Source: Bog-473 sp963736525 (GTDB taxonomy: Bacteria; Actinomycetota; Acidimicrobiia; Acidimicrobiales; RAAP-2). Taken from it: 64,000 nt of DNA. Shown one piece after another: positions 8,928 to 17,330 of this stretch. Each line of letters opens with the position of its first letter. The stretch's first letter is position 1. The position numbers and the translations under genes were made by a program. The stretch lies in assembly GCA_963736525.1 (NCBI GenBank), contig CAVTPF010000024.1, positions 1-64,000 on the forward strand, in the 5' to 3' direction. Under the pieces are notes generated by a model. That model worked only from the letters and a program-made list of their open reading frames with translations, was not told the origin of the DNA and ran no database searches.

Positions 8928-9707
8928 CTACGAGGTGCGGGCGAAGAACTCCACCAGAACGCGGGCCACCTCGTCGGCGTGCGTCAGGATGCCGAGGTGA
9001 CCGGCACCGGCGACCTCGTGGTAGCCGCACCCGGGAATGGCGGCGGCCGCCTCGCGGGCGTAGCGGGGCGGCGAGTCGACGTCGTGCTCGAACGCCAGCA
9101 CCAGACACGGCACGCGCACCTCCGGCCAGCGCGTGGTGCGGGCGGGGTCGGTCGACCAGGCCAGTGCCGCCTCGTACTGGCCGAGCCGCCCCGGGTTGGG
9201 CCAGACGGGCATGTCGCCCAGCAGCGACAGCCAGGTGCTCACGACCTCTGAGTTCTGGATGTCCGCGGTCGGCAGGTAGCGCAACGTCTCGGTGGCGTAG
9301 AAGAGCGGCGGCAGGTCGAAGTCCAGCCGGGCCAGGTCCCGCTCGACCGTCGTGATGGCGATCTCCCACGCCGTCGGTGTGTTCGCGCTGCCCATCAGCG
9401 CCGCGGCGGCGACGCGTTCGGGATGGTCGAGGACCAGCGTCTCGGCGATCCACCCCCCCATGGAGTGGCCGGCCACCCGCACTGGGTCGTCCCAGCCCAG
9501 GTGGTCCAGGAGTGCGAGGGCGTCGTCGGCCATGACGTCAACGCTGTAGGGCGGGTCCGGTGACGACGACGGCTCGACGCCCCGATTGTCGAAGGTGGCG
9601 ACGGCGTACCCAGCCGCGGCGAGCGCCGGCACGAGGGACAGGTGCCAGGCCGCGGCGGGTTGGCCGCAGCCGGCGATGAGCAGGAGCGGCTCGCCCTCGC
9701 CGGTCAC
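8928..9707 (-). CDS. alpha/beta hydrolase
   Basis: About 260 residues with an alpha/beta-hydrolase fold. The nucleophile elbow is GHSMGG, the oxyanion-strand region is GCGQPAAAW, and the C-terminal catalytic His is in GAGHLG. GTG 9707 is the first conventional start, but it has no ribosome site and falls inside the first beta-strand. The reading frame is open upstream to an ATT at 9749, with GGAGG 6 bases before it; that would restore the family N-terminus PEVGVPGATLDYQVTGEG. The true start may therefore be 9749. It overlaps or abuts the 3' end of the gene at 9742-10701, so coupling is likely. Confidence 0.82.
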   Translation of the reverse strand: MTGEGEPLLLIAGCGQPAAAWHLSLVPALAAAGYAVATFDNRGVEPSSSPDPPYSVDVMADDALALLDHLGWDDPVRVAGHSMGGWIAETLVLDHPERVAAAALMGSANTPTAWEIAITTVERDLARLDFDLPPLFYATETLRYLPTADIQNSEVVSTWLSLLGDMPVWPNPGRLGQYEAALAWSTDPARTTRWPEVRVPCLVLAFEHDVDSPPRYAREAAAAIPGCGYHEVAGAGHLGILTHADEVARVLVEFFARTS

Positions 9708-9741
9708 CTGGTAGTCGAGTGTGGCGCCGGGGACGCCGACC

Positions 9742-10701
9742 TCAGGAATGGAGCACCTCCGACAGGAGGCTCGGCGCCACGTTGCGCCCGGTGAGGATCA
9801 CCACCGTCTCCCTCCCCCTCTCGTCGGGGGCCACCAGGCCGGCCCGGAGGGCAGCCACGCCGACGGCACCGGCGCCCTCGAGGACGAACCCCATCTTGGT
9901 GGCGGCGAAGGCCATGGCCGAGCGGATGTCGGCCTCGCTCACCGTCAGGACCGACACGCCGTGGGCCAGCGCGATGCCGACCGTGATGGAGCCGGGCTCG
10001 AGGTTGCCCGCCAACCCGTCGGCCACGGTCGGCTCGACGTCGATCGGCACGATGGCACCGGCCGCCAGCGCGGCGCTCATGGAAGGCGACGCCTCGGACT
10101 CGACCCCGATGACGCGCACGTCGGTCCCCTCCAGCCCGAGGATGACGCCCGACAGGAGTCCCCCACCACCGCAGGGGACGATGACGGTGCCCACGGTGGG
10201 CACCTGCTCCAGGAGCTCGCGCGCCAGCGTCGACTGGCCCGCGATGACGTCGGGGTCGTTGTAGGGCGAGACGTAATGGACCCCCTCGCCGGCGGCGAGC
10301 TCGAGCGCGTGCGTCTCCGCCTCGCGGTAGCCCTCGCCGTGCAGGACGAGACGCACGTCGAACTGCTGGAGGGCCGAGACCTTGGCCGCCGAGGCCCCCG
10401 TGGGCACGACGACGGTCACCCGGGCGCCGAACTTCGACGCCGCGTAGGCCAGGCCCAGGCCGTGGTTGCCCGCCGACGAGGCGACGACGGCCCGACCGGG
10501 ATCGTCCTCGAGCGTCGCCGCCACGGCAGCGAGACCGCCCCGCACCTTGAACGAGCCGGTGGGCTGGACCGTCTCCAGCTTGACCGAGACCGAGGCACCC
10601 AGCTGCGGGGCGGCGACAACGGGTGTCACCGGGAGGAAGCGGCGCACGGCCTTCCATGCCGCCTCCAGATGGGCGGGCCCGGGAACCACCACGTCGCGCA
10701 C
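9742..10701 (-). CDS. PLP-dependent threonine/serine dehydratase-like enzyme
   Basis: 319-residue fold-type II PLP enzyme, of the threonine dehydratase / serine racemase class. The Schiff-base lysine is in PTGSFKVRGG and the phosphate-binding glycine loop is in VPCGGGGLLSG. It lacks the C-terminal ACT regulatory domain, so it is catabolic-like or a racemase/dehydratase of another hydroxyamino acid. The GTG at 10701 is chosen because upstream sequence overlaps the divergent nagB start. It leads a two-gene unit with the alpha/beta hydrolase. Confidence 0.87.
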   Translation of the reverse strand: MRDVVVPGPAHLEAAWKAVRRFLPVTPVVAAPQLGASVSVKLETVQPTGSFKVRGGLAAVAATLEDDPGRAVVASSAGNHGLGLAYAASKFGARVTVVVPTGASAAKVSALQQFDVRLVLHGEGYREAETHALELAAGEGVHYVSPYNDPDVIAGQSTLARELLEQVPTVGTVIVPCGGGGLLSGVILGLEGTDVRVIGVESEASPSMSAALAAGAIVPIDVEPTVADGLAGNLEPGSITVGIALAHGVSVLTVSEADIRSAMAFAATKMGFVLEGAGAVGVAALRAGLVAPDERGRETVVILTGRNVAPSLLSEVLHS

Positions 10702-10730
10702 CGGTCCAGTCTGGCCGAGGCGCGCCTGGC

Positions 10731-11513
10731 ATGCTGAGCGGCGTGGAGCCAGGGGTCCGGACCTTCGACGGTGCAACCGTGGTGGTGCACGCCGATGTGG
10801 CCGCCATGGCGCGCGCGGCCGCCGACGAGGCTCGGGACGTCATGCGGGCCGCCGTCGAGGCCCGGGGCATCGCGCACGCCATGTTCGCCACCGGGAACTC
10901 GCAGCTCGCCTTCGTGCGCACGCTCGTCGAGGAGACGCCCGGGGTCCCCTGGGCCGACACCGTCGTCTTCCACATGGACGAGTACGTCGGGGTGGGGCCC
11001 GACCACCCGGCCGGCTTCCAGCGCTGGATCCGCGAGCGCATCGTGGAGCCGGCGCATCCGAGAGAGGCGTACTACGTGGAGGGGCTGGGCGACGCCGAGG
11101 CCGAGTGCGCCCGCTACGCCGGACTCCTGTGCTCCCACCCGCTCGACCTGTGCTGCCTGGGGATCGGGGAGAACGGGCACCTCGCCTTCAACGACCCACC
11201 GGTGGCCGACTTCGAGGACCGGCGCGACGTCAAGGTCGTCGAGTTGGACGCCGACTGCCGCAGCCAGCAGGTGAACGAGGGCCACTTCGCCACCTTGGAG
11301 GGCGTGCCCCGGCACGCCATCACCGTGACCATCCCGGCCCTCCTGCGTGCCGCCCGCGTGCTGGCCATCGTCCCCGAGGCGCGCAAGGCGGTGCCGGTCC
11401 GCGACGCGCTGACCGGACCGGTCGCTGTCACGTGCCCCGCCTCGGCACTACGGACGATCTCGCACGCCACCGTCCACCTGGAGCCCGACTCGGCCCGGCT
11501 GCTGCCCGACTGA
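10731..11513 (+). CDS. nagB: glucosamine-6-phosphate deaminase / 6-phosphogluconolactonase family
   Basis: About 260 residues. NagB family motifs are clear: VVFHMDEYVGVG, the substrate loop GIGENGHLAFNDPP, and the catalytic His region ending HAITVTIPALL. The reaction is conversion of glucosamine-6-phosphate to fructose-6-phosphate and ammonia. Two starts are possible: ATG 10731 with a weak GAGG 10 bases upstream, or GTG 10743. It is divergent from the threonine-dehydratase-like gene and convergent with the sulfotransferase, 2 bases away. No NagA or transporter is adjacent. Confidence 0.88.
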   Translation: MLSGVEPGVRTFDGATVVVHADVAAMARAAADEARDVMRAAVEARGIAHAMFATGNSQLAFVRTLVEETPGVPWADTVVFHMDEYVGVGPDHPAGFQRWIRERIVEPAHPREAYYVEGLGDAEAECARYAGLLCSHPLDLCCLGIGENGHLAFNDPPVADFEDRRDVKVVELDADCRSQQVNEGHFATLEGVPRHAITVTIPALLRAARVLAIVPEARKAVPVRDALTGPVAVTCPASALRTISHATVHLEPDSARLLPD

Positions 11514-11515
11514 CC

Positions 11516-12448
11516 TCAGGGCGCTCCGTCGCGATGGAGCCACGCCAGCATGTCCGGCGGGGCCATGGTGGCGGCGCGGTCGCGGTAGTGGGCCAACTCG
11601 TCGGCTGTCAGCATGTCCCGGCCTTCGCCCGGCAGCCCGTGGCGGAAGAAGGCGGCGGGATCCCTCAGCACGCCCGGGCCGGCGGGGGCGAGTACGGCGG
11701 ATCGTGCGCGCATCGCGTCGAAGGTCGCGGCATGGACCAACGCGGGCCAGACCGCATCGTCCACGGGGAGACCGAGCCGCTGCGCCAGCGCGCGCATGGT
11801 GCCGTCGAGGTCCGCGCTCAGGTCGTCGTAGTGGAGGAGCACCACGTTGCGCTCGTGGCGGCGGGCCCACGCGTCGGAGACGTGCAGCATCACCCCGGGC
11901 AGCGTGTCCAACGACGCCCGGGCGTCGCCGTCCCAGTCGACGAAGCGGAGCACCCAGTCGCGCAAAGGAGGTCGCGGGACTCTCCGCAACTTCGGTTGTC
12001 CGGTGAGCTCTGCCATCCGACGGCGGTCGATGTTGTCGCTGTGGTGGTAGAGCGAGACCGCCATGTCGAGCGGGTGGCGGGCCACTACGATGTAGCTGAC
12101 CCGGTGTTCGAGCGGCACGCCGTCGAGAGGTGTATGCGTCTTGATGACGCGACGGTGGGTCTGAGCGGCCAGCGATTCGTAGACATCCTCCTTGGGCTCG
12201 ACCAGCCAGTCCAGCCAGGGCGAGAGCATGCCCAGGCGACCAGGGAGGTTCGGGGTCTGGAACACCAGAAGCAGGCAGATCATCTGGGCCCACGTGGTGC
12301 CCGACTTCGACCGGGTGCTGATCACGATGTCGCCCTGGCGGAACGCGAAGTCCCACCAGCGTGCGCTGTCCTCGTCGGGCGAGGTGTAGCGGAACGCCGG
12401 GTGTCCCGCCGCGGCCGGCCCCAACGGCGGGTCGCGGTCCTCTCCCAT
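11516..12448 (-). CDS. sulfotransferase (PAPS-dependent)
   Basis: 310-residue cytosolic-type sulfotransferase. The 5'-phosphosulfate-binding loop is present as STRSKSGTTWAQ near residue 45, and VIKTHTPLDG and the 3'-phosphate-binding segment YIVVARHPLDMAVSLYHH follow in order. It would transfer sulfate from PAPS to a hydroxyl or amine acceptor; the acceptor is unknown. The ATG at 12448 is preferred to 12475 because the latter adds only a basic unconserved tail. No sulfation-related genes adjoin it. Confidence 0.88.
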   Translation of the reverse strand: MGEDRDPPLGPAAAGHPAFRYTSPDEDSARWWDFAFRQGDIVISTRSKSGTTWAQMICLLLVFQTPNLPGRLGMLSPWLDWLVEPKEDVYESLAAQTHRRVIKTHTPLDGVPLEHRVSYIVVARHPLDMAVSLYHHSDNIDRRRMAELTGQPKLRRVPRPPLRDWVLRFVDWDGDARASLDTLPGVMLHVSDAWARRHERNVVLLHYDDLSADLDGTMRALAQRLGLPVDDAVWPALVHAATFDAMRARSAVLAPAGPGVLRDPAAFFRHGLPGEGRDMLTADELAHYRDRAATMAPPDMLAWLHRDGAP

Positions 12449-12603
12449 GCCACCAGCATGGCGGACGGGTGGCACGGGTTAGCCGAGCGCATGGCAACCA
12501 CTTCGAACCCGGCAGGCAACGGCGGGGCAATGACGGCTCCGTACCTTTCGAGACGGGGATCTGGGAGGCCGGGCCGAGGCTCGGTCCGTACGACGGAGGA
12601 GAA

Positions 12604-13326
12604 TTGACCATCGCCATCGCCTCAGGGCAATTGGGCCTCGACGCCACCGGCGAGGGGCCACCGCCCAGGCGCCGGAAGACCCTCAAGCGTGTCCTGATCG
12701 CCGTCGCCTCCGGATTCCTGGCCCTGGTCCTCATTGCAGGCGCGTGGATAGGGATCGGCCTCTACCGGATCGACCACGCCGTCCACCACGTCGGGGTGCC
12801 CGGCTGGCTGCTGGCCCGGGGCAAGAACGACCTGCTGGCCATCGTCAAGGGGCCCGACCACAGCGAGCAGATCTTCGTCTTCCACAACACCGACGGCCAC
12901 ACCAACGTCCTCAAGATCCCAAACTCGCTGGGGCTGCCCCTGGCGGGCCGCGGCACGGTCCCCATCGATTCGCTCAGTGTGCACGCCCCGGCCACGATCA
13001 TCTCGGGGCTCGTCAGGCTCGGCATCCCCGTGAGCCACTACGTCGGCGTGGACCTGCACATGGTCAGTGCGCATTCGAGCCTGGGCCAGCTGGCGACCGG
13101 CAAGCTGTCGGTCACCTCCCTCATCTCGGACCCGACGGGCACGACCTCGCTGCTCGAGCAGGTGGCCTCGCACATCTATCTCGGCCCAGGGACGCCGGTA
13201 TCGGCCGTGCTCTCCCTGATGGACGTCCCCACCGCCAACCCCGTCTCGGTCCCGACCGCCAGGGACGTCCACGGCACGGTCGTCCTCGCGGCGGCCTTCC
13301 CCACGATCCTGCGCGGCTTCCTGTAA
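12604..13326 (+). CDS. divergent LytR-CpsA-Psr-like membrane-anchored protein
   Basis: 240 residues: a short basic cytoplasmic N-terminus (PPPRRRKTLKR), one transmembrane helix (about residues 26-46) and an extracytoplasmic domain. The domain order (RIDHAV, then GKNDLLAIVKG, IPNSLGLP and GIPVSHYVGVDLH) resembles LCP phosphotransferases that attach glycopolymers to peptidoglycan. The LCP Arg-x-Asp-Thr and Pro-Arg-Asp signatures are degenerate here (KNDL, PNS), so it may be inactive or a distant relative. The start is TTG 12604 with GGAGG 4 bases upstream; no other in-frame start is credible. Confidence 0.65.
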   Translation: MTIAIASGQLGLDATGEGPPPRRRKTLKRVLIAVASGFLALVLIAGAWIGIGLYRIDHAVHHVGVPGWLLARGKNDLLAIVKGPDHSEQIFVFHNTDGHTNVLKIPNSLGLPLAGRGTVPIDSLSVHAPATIISGLVRLGIPVSHYVGVDLHMVSAHSSLGQLATGKLSVTSLISDPTGTTSLLEQVASHIYLGPGTPVSAVLSLMDVPTANPVSVPTARDVHGTVVLAAAFPTILRGFL

Positions 13327-13331
13327 CAGCG

Positions 13332-13595
13332 ATGGGACGTCGACCGGATGGGGGCGGGAGACGGCATTGGTGGGAGTGGCGCCACCGTGCCGTGGCCGCC
13401 CACCCGGACGACGTGACGCCGCCACCGGTCCAGGACGAGGACGCGGACGCGCCTGCGGCACGTGGGGTCGACGCCCCCAGTGACGCTGAGGGCGGCACCC
13501 AGCCCGGGGGCGGCACCGACGCCCAGGCCTCACTCGACCAGGTCCTCCGGCACGCCGCCCAGACGCGGGCGCCGCGGACCGACCGGGGCGCCTGA
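13332..13595 (+). CDS. small acidic, Pro/Ala-rich hypothetical protein
   Basis: 87-residue reading frame starting 5 bases after the LCP-like stop. Third codon positions are mostly G or C, as in neighbouring genes, which supports coding. The product starts basic and Trp-rich, then becomes acidic and disordered (Asp, Pro, Ala, Gly), ending in a short helix (SLDQVLRHAAQTRA). No family is recognised. It could be co-translated with the LCP-like gene. I am unsure it is expressed. Confidence 0.42.
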   Translation: MGRRPDGGGRRHWWEWRHRAVAAHPDDVTPPPVQDEDADAPAARGVDAPSDAEGGTQPGGGTDAQASLDQVLRHAAQTRAPRTDRGA

Positions 13596-13616
13596 GAGCG
13601 TTCGCGCAGCGGCGGC

Positions 13617-14699
13617 TCAGGCCTCCGCCGACGGGCCCGGATGCCCGAGCCAGCGGTCGAGAAAGGGCATGGCCTCGGTGCCGTGCCACTGATGACCGCC
13701 GTCGAAGACGTCGTGCACCAGTCGATCGGTCGCGCCGTCCTGCGCGTAGACGAGGCGGGTGCGGCGCACCGACTCGGTGGCCGCAGCGACCGGAAACAAG
13801 AAGTCCTCGGTGCCCGATTCCACCAACATCGGCCGCGGCGCGACCAGGGCGCCGAGGTCTTCGTGCTCGAGCTGGCCGAGCATCCCGAACAGGATCTGGG
13901 AGCCGCACATGTTCCAGGGCATCTTGTGGCTCTCGGCCCACGACGAGAAGTAGCCGCTCACCACGGAGGCCGCCACGCGGGAGTCGACGGCGGCGGTGAA
14001 CAGGGTGACGGTGCCGCCGTACGAGATGCCGACCATGCCGATGCGGGCCGCGTCCACCAGCGGGTGCTGCTCCAGCAGGTCGAGGCAGCACCGCAGGTCC
14101 CAGATGTTCTGGGTCAGCGGGTTCCAGCCCGCCATGGCCGCATGGACGAGGTTGGTGTCGCACGCGTAGTGGTCCTCGGGATTCCAGTCCAGGCGCTCGC
14201 CGAAGCAGCGCAGATCGGGTGCCAGCACGACGTAGCCCCGGCGGGCGAGCTGCAGGGCATAGTCCGCGTTGGGCATGTCGGTGTGCTCGAGCCCGACCGC
14301 CTGCGACTTTCCTGGCCCGTGACCGTGACAGGCGAGGACGGCCGCCCCCGGGACACCGCCCTCGCGACTGTCGGGGATGAGCAGGTACGCCGGCACCGAC
14401 ATGGTGTCCTCGGAGTCGAAGACGATCTTGTTCCGGCGGTAGCCGTCGCAGGGCACCGACTCGAGCGTCTCCGCGTTGAGCGGCACCGGTGCCGGCTCCG
14501 GCCCGAGGAGCTCGCCGAGGCGGGCGCGCCGGCGATCCACCCAGGCGCCGATGGCGGCGGGATCGCTCTCGGGGAGCGGGTCCTCGTGGGTCGTGGCGGC
14601 CAGCCGGGCCATCCACTGGTACCAGGGCGAGTAATTGCGGGCCGGCGGGGTGAGGACGAAGCCCTCTGTGTCATCGCTCATGGACGGGTCATCGCTCAC
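13617..14699 (-). CDS. dienelactone-hydrolase / acetyl-xylan-esterase-like alpha/beta hydrolase
   Basis: About 360 residues with an alpha/beta-hydrolase fold. VLACHGHGPGKS forms the oxyanion region, GMVGISYGGTV is the nucleophile elbow, and GTEDFLFP and GGHQWHG carry the Asp and His. It resembles the large prolyl-oligopeptidase/acetyl-xylan-esterase-like group. The GTG at 14699 is taken as the start, with AAAGGG 7 bases upstream; ATG 14681 is an alternative. No signal peptide is seen, so it is cytosolic. The esterase substrate is unknown. Confidence 0.82.
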   Translation of the reverse strand: MSDDPSMSDDTEGFVLTPPARNYSPWYQWMARLAATTHEDPLPESDPAAIGAWVDRRRARLGELLGPEPAPVPLNAETLESVPCDGYRRNKIVFDSEDTMSVPAYLLIPDSREGGVPGAAVLACHGHGPGKSQAVGLEHTDMPNADYALQLARRGYVVLAPDLRCFGERLDWNPEDHYACDTNLVHAAMAGWNPLTQNIWDLRCCLDLLEQHPLVDAARIGMVGISYGGTVTLFTAAVDSRVAASVVSGYFSSWAESHKMPWNMCGSQILFGMLGQLEHEDLGALVAPRPMLVESGTEDFLFPVAAATESVRRTRLVYAQDGATDRLVHDVFDGGHQWHGTEAMPFLDRWLGHPGPSAEA

Positions 14700-14768
14700 G
14701 GACGGCCCTTTCTCGCGGGTGGCCGCGGTCGGTGGTGGGCGGGGCCAATGTAGGCGGGGCGCCGGGGG

Positions 14769-14817
14769 CGGCGGCCGGCGACCGGCGGCCGGCGACCGGC
14801 GACCGGCGACCGGCGAC
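14769..14817. repeat. seven tandem copies of a heptanucleotide (CGGCGRC)
   Basis: Seven head-to-tail 7-base units. Units 1 and 3 read CGGCGGC and the other five read CGGCGAC. The array lies between the divergent starts at 14699 and 14912, just before an unusually A+T-rich stretch at 14828-14872. A tract of this kind could vary in length by replication slippage and alter promoter spacing. Confidence 0.8.
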
Positions 14818-14911
14818 CTCCGGCAGTGTTTTCCAGAACTATCTACCAACTCGTTTAGAGCTTTCGAAGACCCCGTCGACGCCCCCGAGCGGACTCGGGC
14901 AGAATTGCGGG

Positions 14912-15769
14912 GTGACCCTCGCCACCGCCGTCAGCGTCCACCCGGTCTCCCCCGCCATCGGGGCCGAGATCTCGGGCGTGGACATCTCCGTCCCGCTCGC
15001 CGCCGAGGTCGTCGCCGCCATCCGGGACGCACTGAACACCCACCACGTCATCTTCTTCCGCGAGCAGTCGCTGACGGCAGAGCAGCAGGCCGACTTCGCC
15101 CGCCAGTTCGGGACCGTCACCGAAGCACACCCAGTGCTGCCGTCCATCGACGAGAGCCCCGAGGTACTGGCCATCGACGGCAAGGTCGACCGGGCGAGTT
15201 GGTGGCACACCGACGTGACGTTCCTGCAGACGCCGGCCATGGGCTCCATCCTCTACATGCTCGAGGCGCCCGAGGTGGGGGGCGACACCATGTGGGCCAG
15301 CCTCCAAGACGCCTACGACGGGCTGGCCGCGCCGGTGCGGTCCCTGTGCGACCAGCTGATCGCCATCCATCACGACCCGTGGTTCGCCGCCGACGTGGGG
15401 GAGCGGGGCGGCTACGAATGGGACGGCACGTGGCGCGAGAAGCTGCTCCCCGCTCTGCACCCCGTTGTGCGCACGCACCCGGAGACGGGACGCAACGGGC
15501 TGTTCGTGAACCGTCAGTTCACCCGCAGCATCTTCGGACTATCGGACAACGAGAGCAACGCCATCCTCGAGATGCTGTACCACCACTGCATCAAGCCCGA
15601 GTACACCTGCCGCTTCCGTTGGCGGCCCGGGTCGGTCGCCTTCTGGGACAACCGGGCCACGCTGCACTATGCGCTGGACGACTACGGGGACGCCGCCCGC
15701 TACGCGCACCGGGTCACCCTGCGGGGTGACAAGCCCTACGGCCCCGCCATGCCACTGCCCGCGGGCTGA
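14912..15769 (+). CDS. TauD/TfdA family Fe(II)/2-oxoglutarate dioxygenase
   Basis: 285-residue non-haem iron dioxygenase. The iron ligands are His99 and Asp101 in WWHTDVTF and a distal His near 265 in YAHRVTLRGD; the 2-oxoglutarate-binding Arg is nearby. The N-terminus (GAEISGVDIS) and RPGSVAFWDNRATLHYA are typical of taurine or 2,4-D dioxygenases. It would hydroxylate a substrate with release of CO2 and succinate; taurine, an alkyl sulfate or an aryloxyacid are candidates. The start is GTG 14912, without a clear ribosome site. Confidence 0.9.
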   Translation: MTLATAVSVHPVSPAIGAEISGVDISVPLAAEVVAAIRDALNTHHVIFFREQSLTAEQQADFARQFGTVTEAHPVLPSIDESPEVLAIDGKVDRASWWHTDVTFLQTPAMGSILYMLEAPEVGGDTMWASLQDAYDGLAAPVRSLCDQLIAIHHDPWFAADVGERGGYEWDGTWREKLLPALHPVVRTHPETGRNGLFVNRQFTRSIFGLSDNESNAILEMLYHHCIKPEYTCRFRWRPGSVAFWDNRATLHYALDDYGDAARYAHRVTLRGDKPYGPAMPLPAG

Positions 15770-15786
15770 CGGCGACCACGATCTCG

Positions 15787-16404
15787 TTGGCGGTGGGCGG
15801 CCTCGGGGCCGACCTTGGCGTGGCGGCGGCGGCGTTCGTCGGCACCAACATCGACAATTGTGCGGTGACGATGGCCATGGTGGCGGGCGCGCCGTTGGAC
15901 CGGGCGCACCGGATCGCCGTGGGCCAGGTGGTCGGCTTCGCCATCCTGGTCGCCGCGGCGGCCGCCGGGGCCGCGGTCCTCTTCGAGTTCTCGCCGGCGG
16001 TGGTCGGCCTGCTCGGGCTGGTGCCCCTGGCCATCGGACTGCGTGGCCTGCTCGGGCTCCGAGGGTCGCAGAGGCGCCGGGGGCCCGGCGCGCCCTCGAA
16101 GGCGGCGCAGCGGGCGGTGGGTCGCAGCCTCACGGCGGCCGCGCTCGTGACCATCGGGGCCGGCGGCGACAACCTGGCGGCCTACATCCCGCTCTTCCGG
16201 GTGGGCGGCGCAGTGAACCTGGCCGCCATCGGGGTGGTCTTCGTGCTCGGCGAGGTCGGTGTGACCGTCCTCATCCTGGAGGGAGGTCGCCACCCGAAGG
16301 TACGAGCACTCATGACGCGCCTGGGCGTCGTGGCCGTGCCCGTGCTCCTGTGCGCCATCGGCGTGCTGGTGATGGTCGAGGCGGGCACCTTCTCGCTGCT
16401 GTGA
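15787..16404 (+). CDS. cadmium resistance transporter (CadD family)
   Basis: 205-residue membrane protein with five to six predicted helices. AFVGTNIDNCAVTMAM near the N-terminus and TIGAGGDNLAAYIPLF near the middle are the paired Asp-Asn motifs of CadD-like transporters, and a basic cytoplasmic loop (RRRGPGAPSKAAQR) lies between halves. Relatives export Cd2+ or other small cations. The start is TTG 15787, or GTG 15793. It follows the dioxygenase by 17 bases on the same strand. Confidence 0.78.
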   Translation: MAVGGLGADLGVAAAAFVGTNIDNCAVTMAMVAGAPLDRAHRIAVGQVVGFAILVAAAAAGAAVLFEFSPAVVGLLGLVPLAIGLRGLLGLRGSQRRRGPGAPSKAAQRAVGRSLTAAALVTIGAGGDNLAAYIPLFRVGGAVNLAAIGVVFVLGEVGVTVLILEGGRHPKVRALMTRLGVVAVPVLLCAIGVLVMVEAGTFSLL

Positions 16405-16485
16405 GGCCCTGCGACCGCCGGCACGCCCTGGCCGTGGCACGCAGCGCCGTGGTTGACTGCGGCCACGACACATGAGGGAGGGGTC

Positions 16486-17319
16486 ATGGAGGACCTGCGA
16501 GACAAGGTGGCCGTGGTCACGGGCGGCGCCAGCGGCATCGGCAAGGCGGTGGCGGCGCGCGCGGCGGCCGAGGGGATGAAGATCGTGATCGCCGACATCG
16601 AGGAGGGCCCGCTCAAGGACGCCGTGGCCGAGCTCACCGGTCACGGTGCCGAGGCGCACGGCGTGGTCACCGACGTGTCCGACGCCGCGTCGGTGCGCGA
16701 GCTGCGCGACCGGGTGCTCCATCGTTTCGGCGCGGTGCACCTCATCCACAACAACGCGGGGATCGGGCTGGGCGGCCCCATCTGGGAGGTCACCGAGGAG
16801 GACTGGCGCTGGATCCTCGGGGTCAACCTGTGGGGCGTGATCCACGGCGTCGCCACCTTCGTGCCGGTGCTTCTCGAGCAGGGCGAGGGGCACGTGGTCA
16901 ACACCGCCTCCATTGCCGGCCTCACCACGGCCGCCTTTCTCGGCCCCTACAACGCCACCAAGCAGGCCGTCGTGGCCATCTCCGAGACGCTCTTCAAGGA
17001 CCTGCAGGCGCTGGGGGCGCCGATCGGCGTCTCGGTCCTGTGCCCCGGCTTCGTGCAGACGCGCATCGCCGAGTCCGAGCGGAACCGCCCCGCCTGGGCG
17101 CCCGACCGCGCGGTGGGCGGCGCGGCCGACCTGCGGGCCGCGGTCCAGGGCATGGTCGACACCGGGATCCCGCCGGCGGCGGTGGCGGACCGCGTGATCG
17201 ACGCGGTCACCAACGGGACGTTCTACATCCTCACGCACCCCGAGCTCGAGGTCGCCCTGCAGACCCGGTTCGACGACATCTTGCAGGGGCGGCCCCCGTC
17301 GCCCACCGTCATCGCCTGA
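16486..17319 (+). CDS. short-chain dehydrogenase/reductase
   Basis: 277-residue classical SDR. It has the NAD(P)-binding TGGASGIGKAV, HNNAGIG, the catalytic Ser in NTASIAGLTT and the Y-x-x-x-K in YNATKQAV. The C-terminus is extended relative to minimal SDRs, as in ketoreductases of mycobacterial lipid or terpene metabolism. GGGAGGGG lies 3 bases before the ATG at 16486. The substrate is unknown. It is convergent with the ABC operon, with only 11 bases between stops. Confidence 0.9.
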   Translation: MEDLRDKVAVVTGGASGIGKAVAARAAAEGMKIVIADIEEGPLKDAVAELTGHGAEAHGVVTDVSDAASVRELRDRVLHRFGAVHLIHNNAGIGLGGPIWEVTEEDWRWILGVNLWGVIHGVATFVPVLLEQGEGHVVNTASIAGLTTAAFLGPYNATKQAVVAISETLFKDLQALGAPIGVSVLCPGFVQTRIAESERNRPAWAPDRAVGGAADLRAAVQGMVDTGIPPAAVADRVIDAVTNGTFYILTHPELEVALQTRFDDILQGRPPSPTVIA

Positions 17320-17330
17320 ACGGCGCCGCG

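Noticed and set aside
10466..12607. A 713-codon plus-strand frame over the dehydratase, nagB and sulfotransferase
   Set aside because: No recognisable domain, and it crosses three well-supported genes on both strands.
14769..14817. CRISPR array
   Set aside because: Units are 7 bases and contiguous, with no spacers or cas genes.
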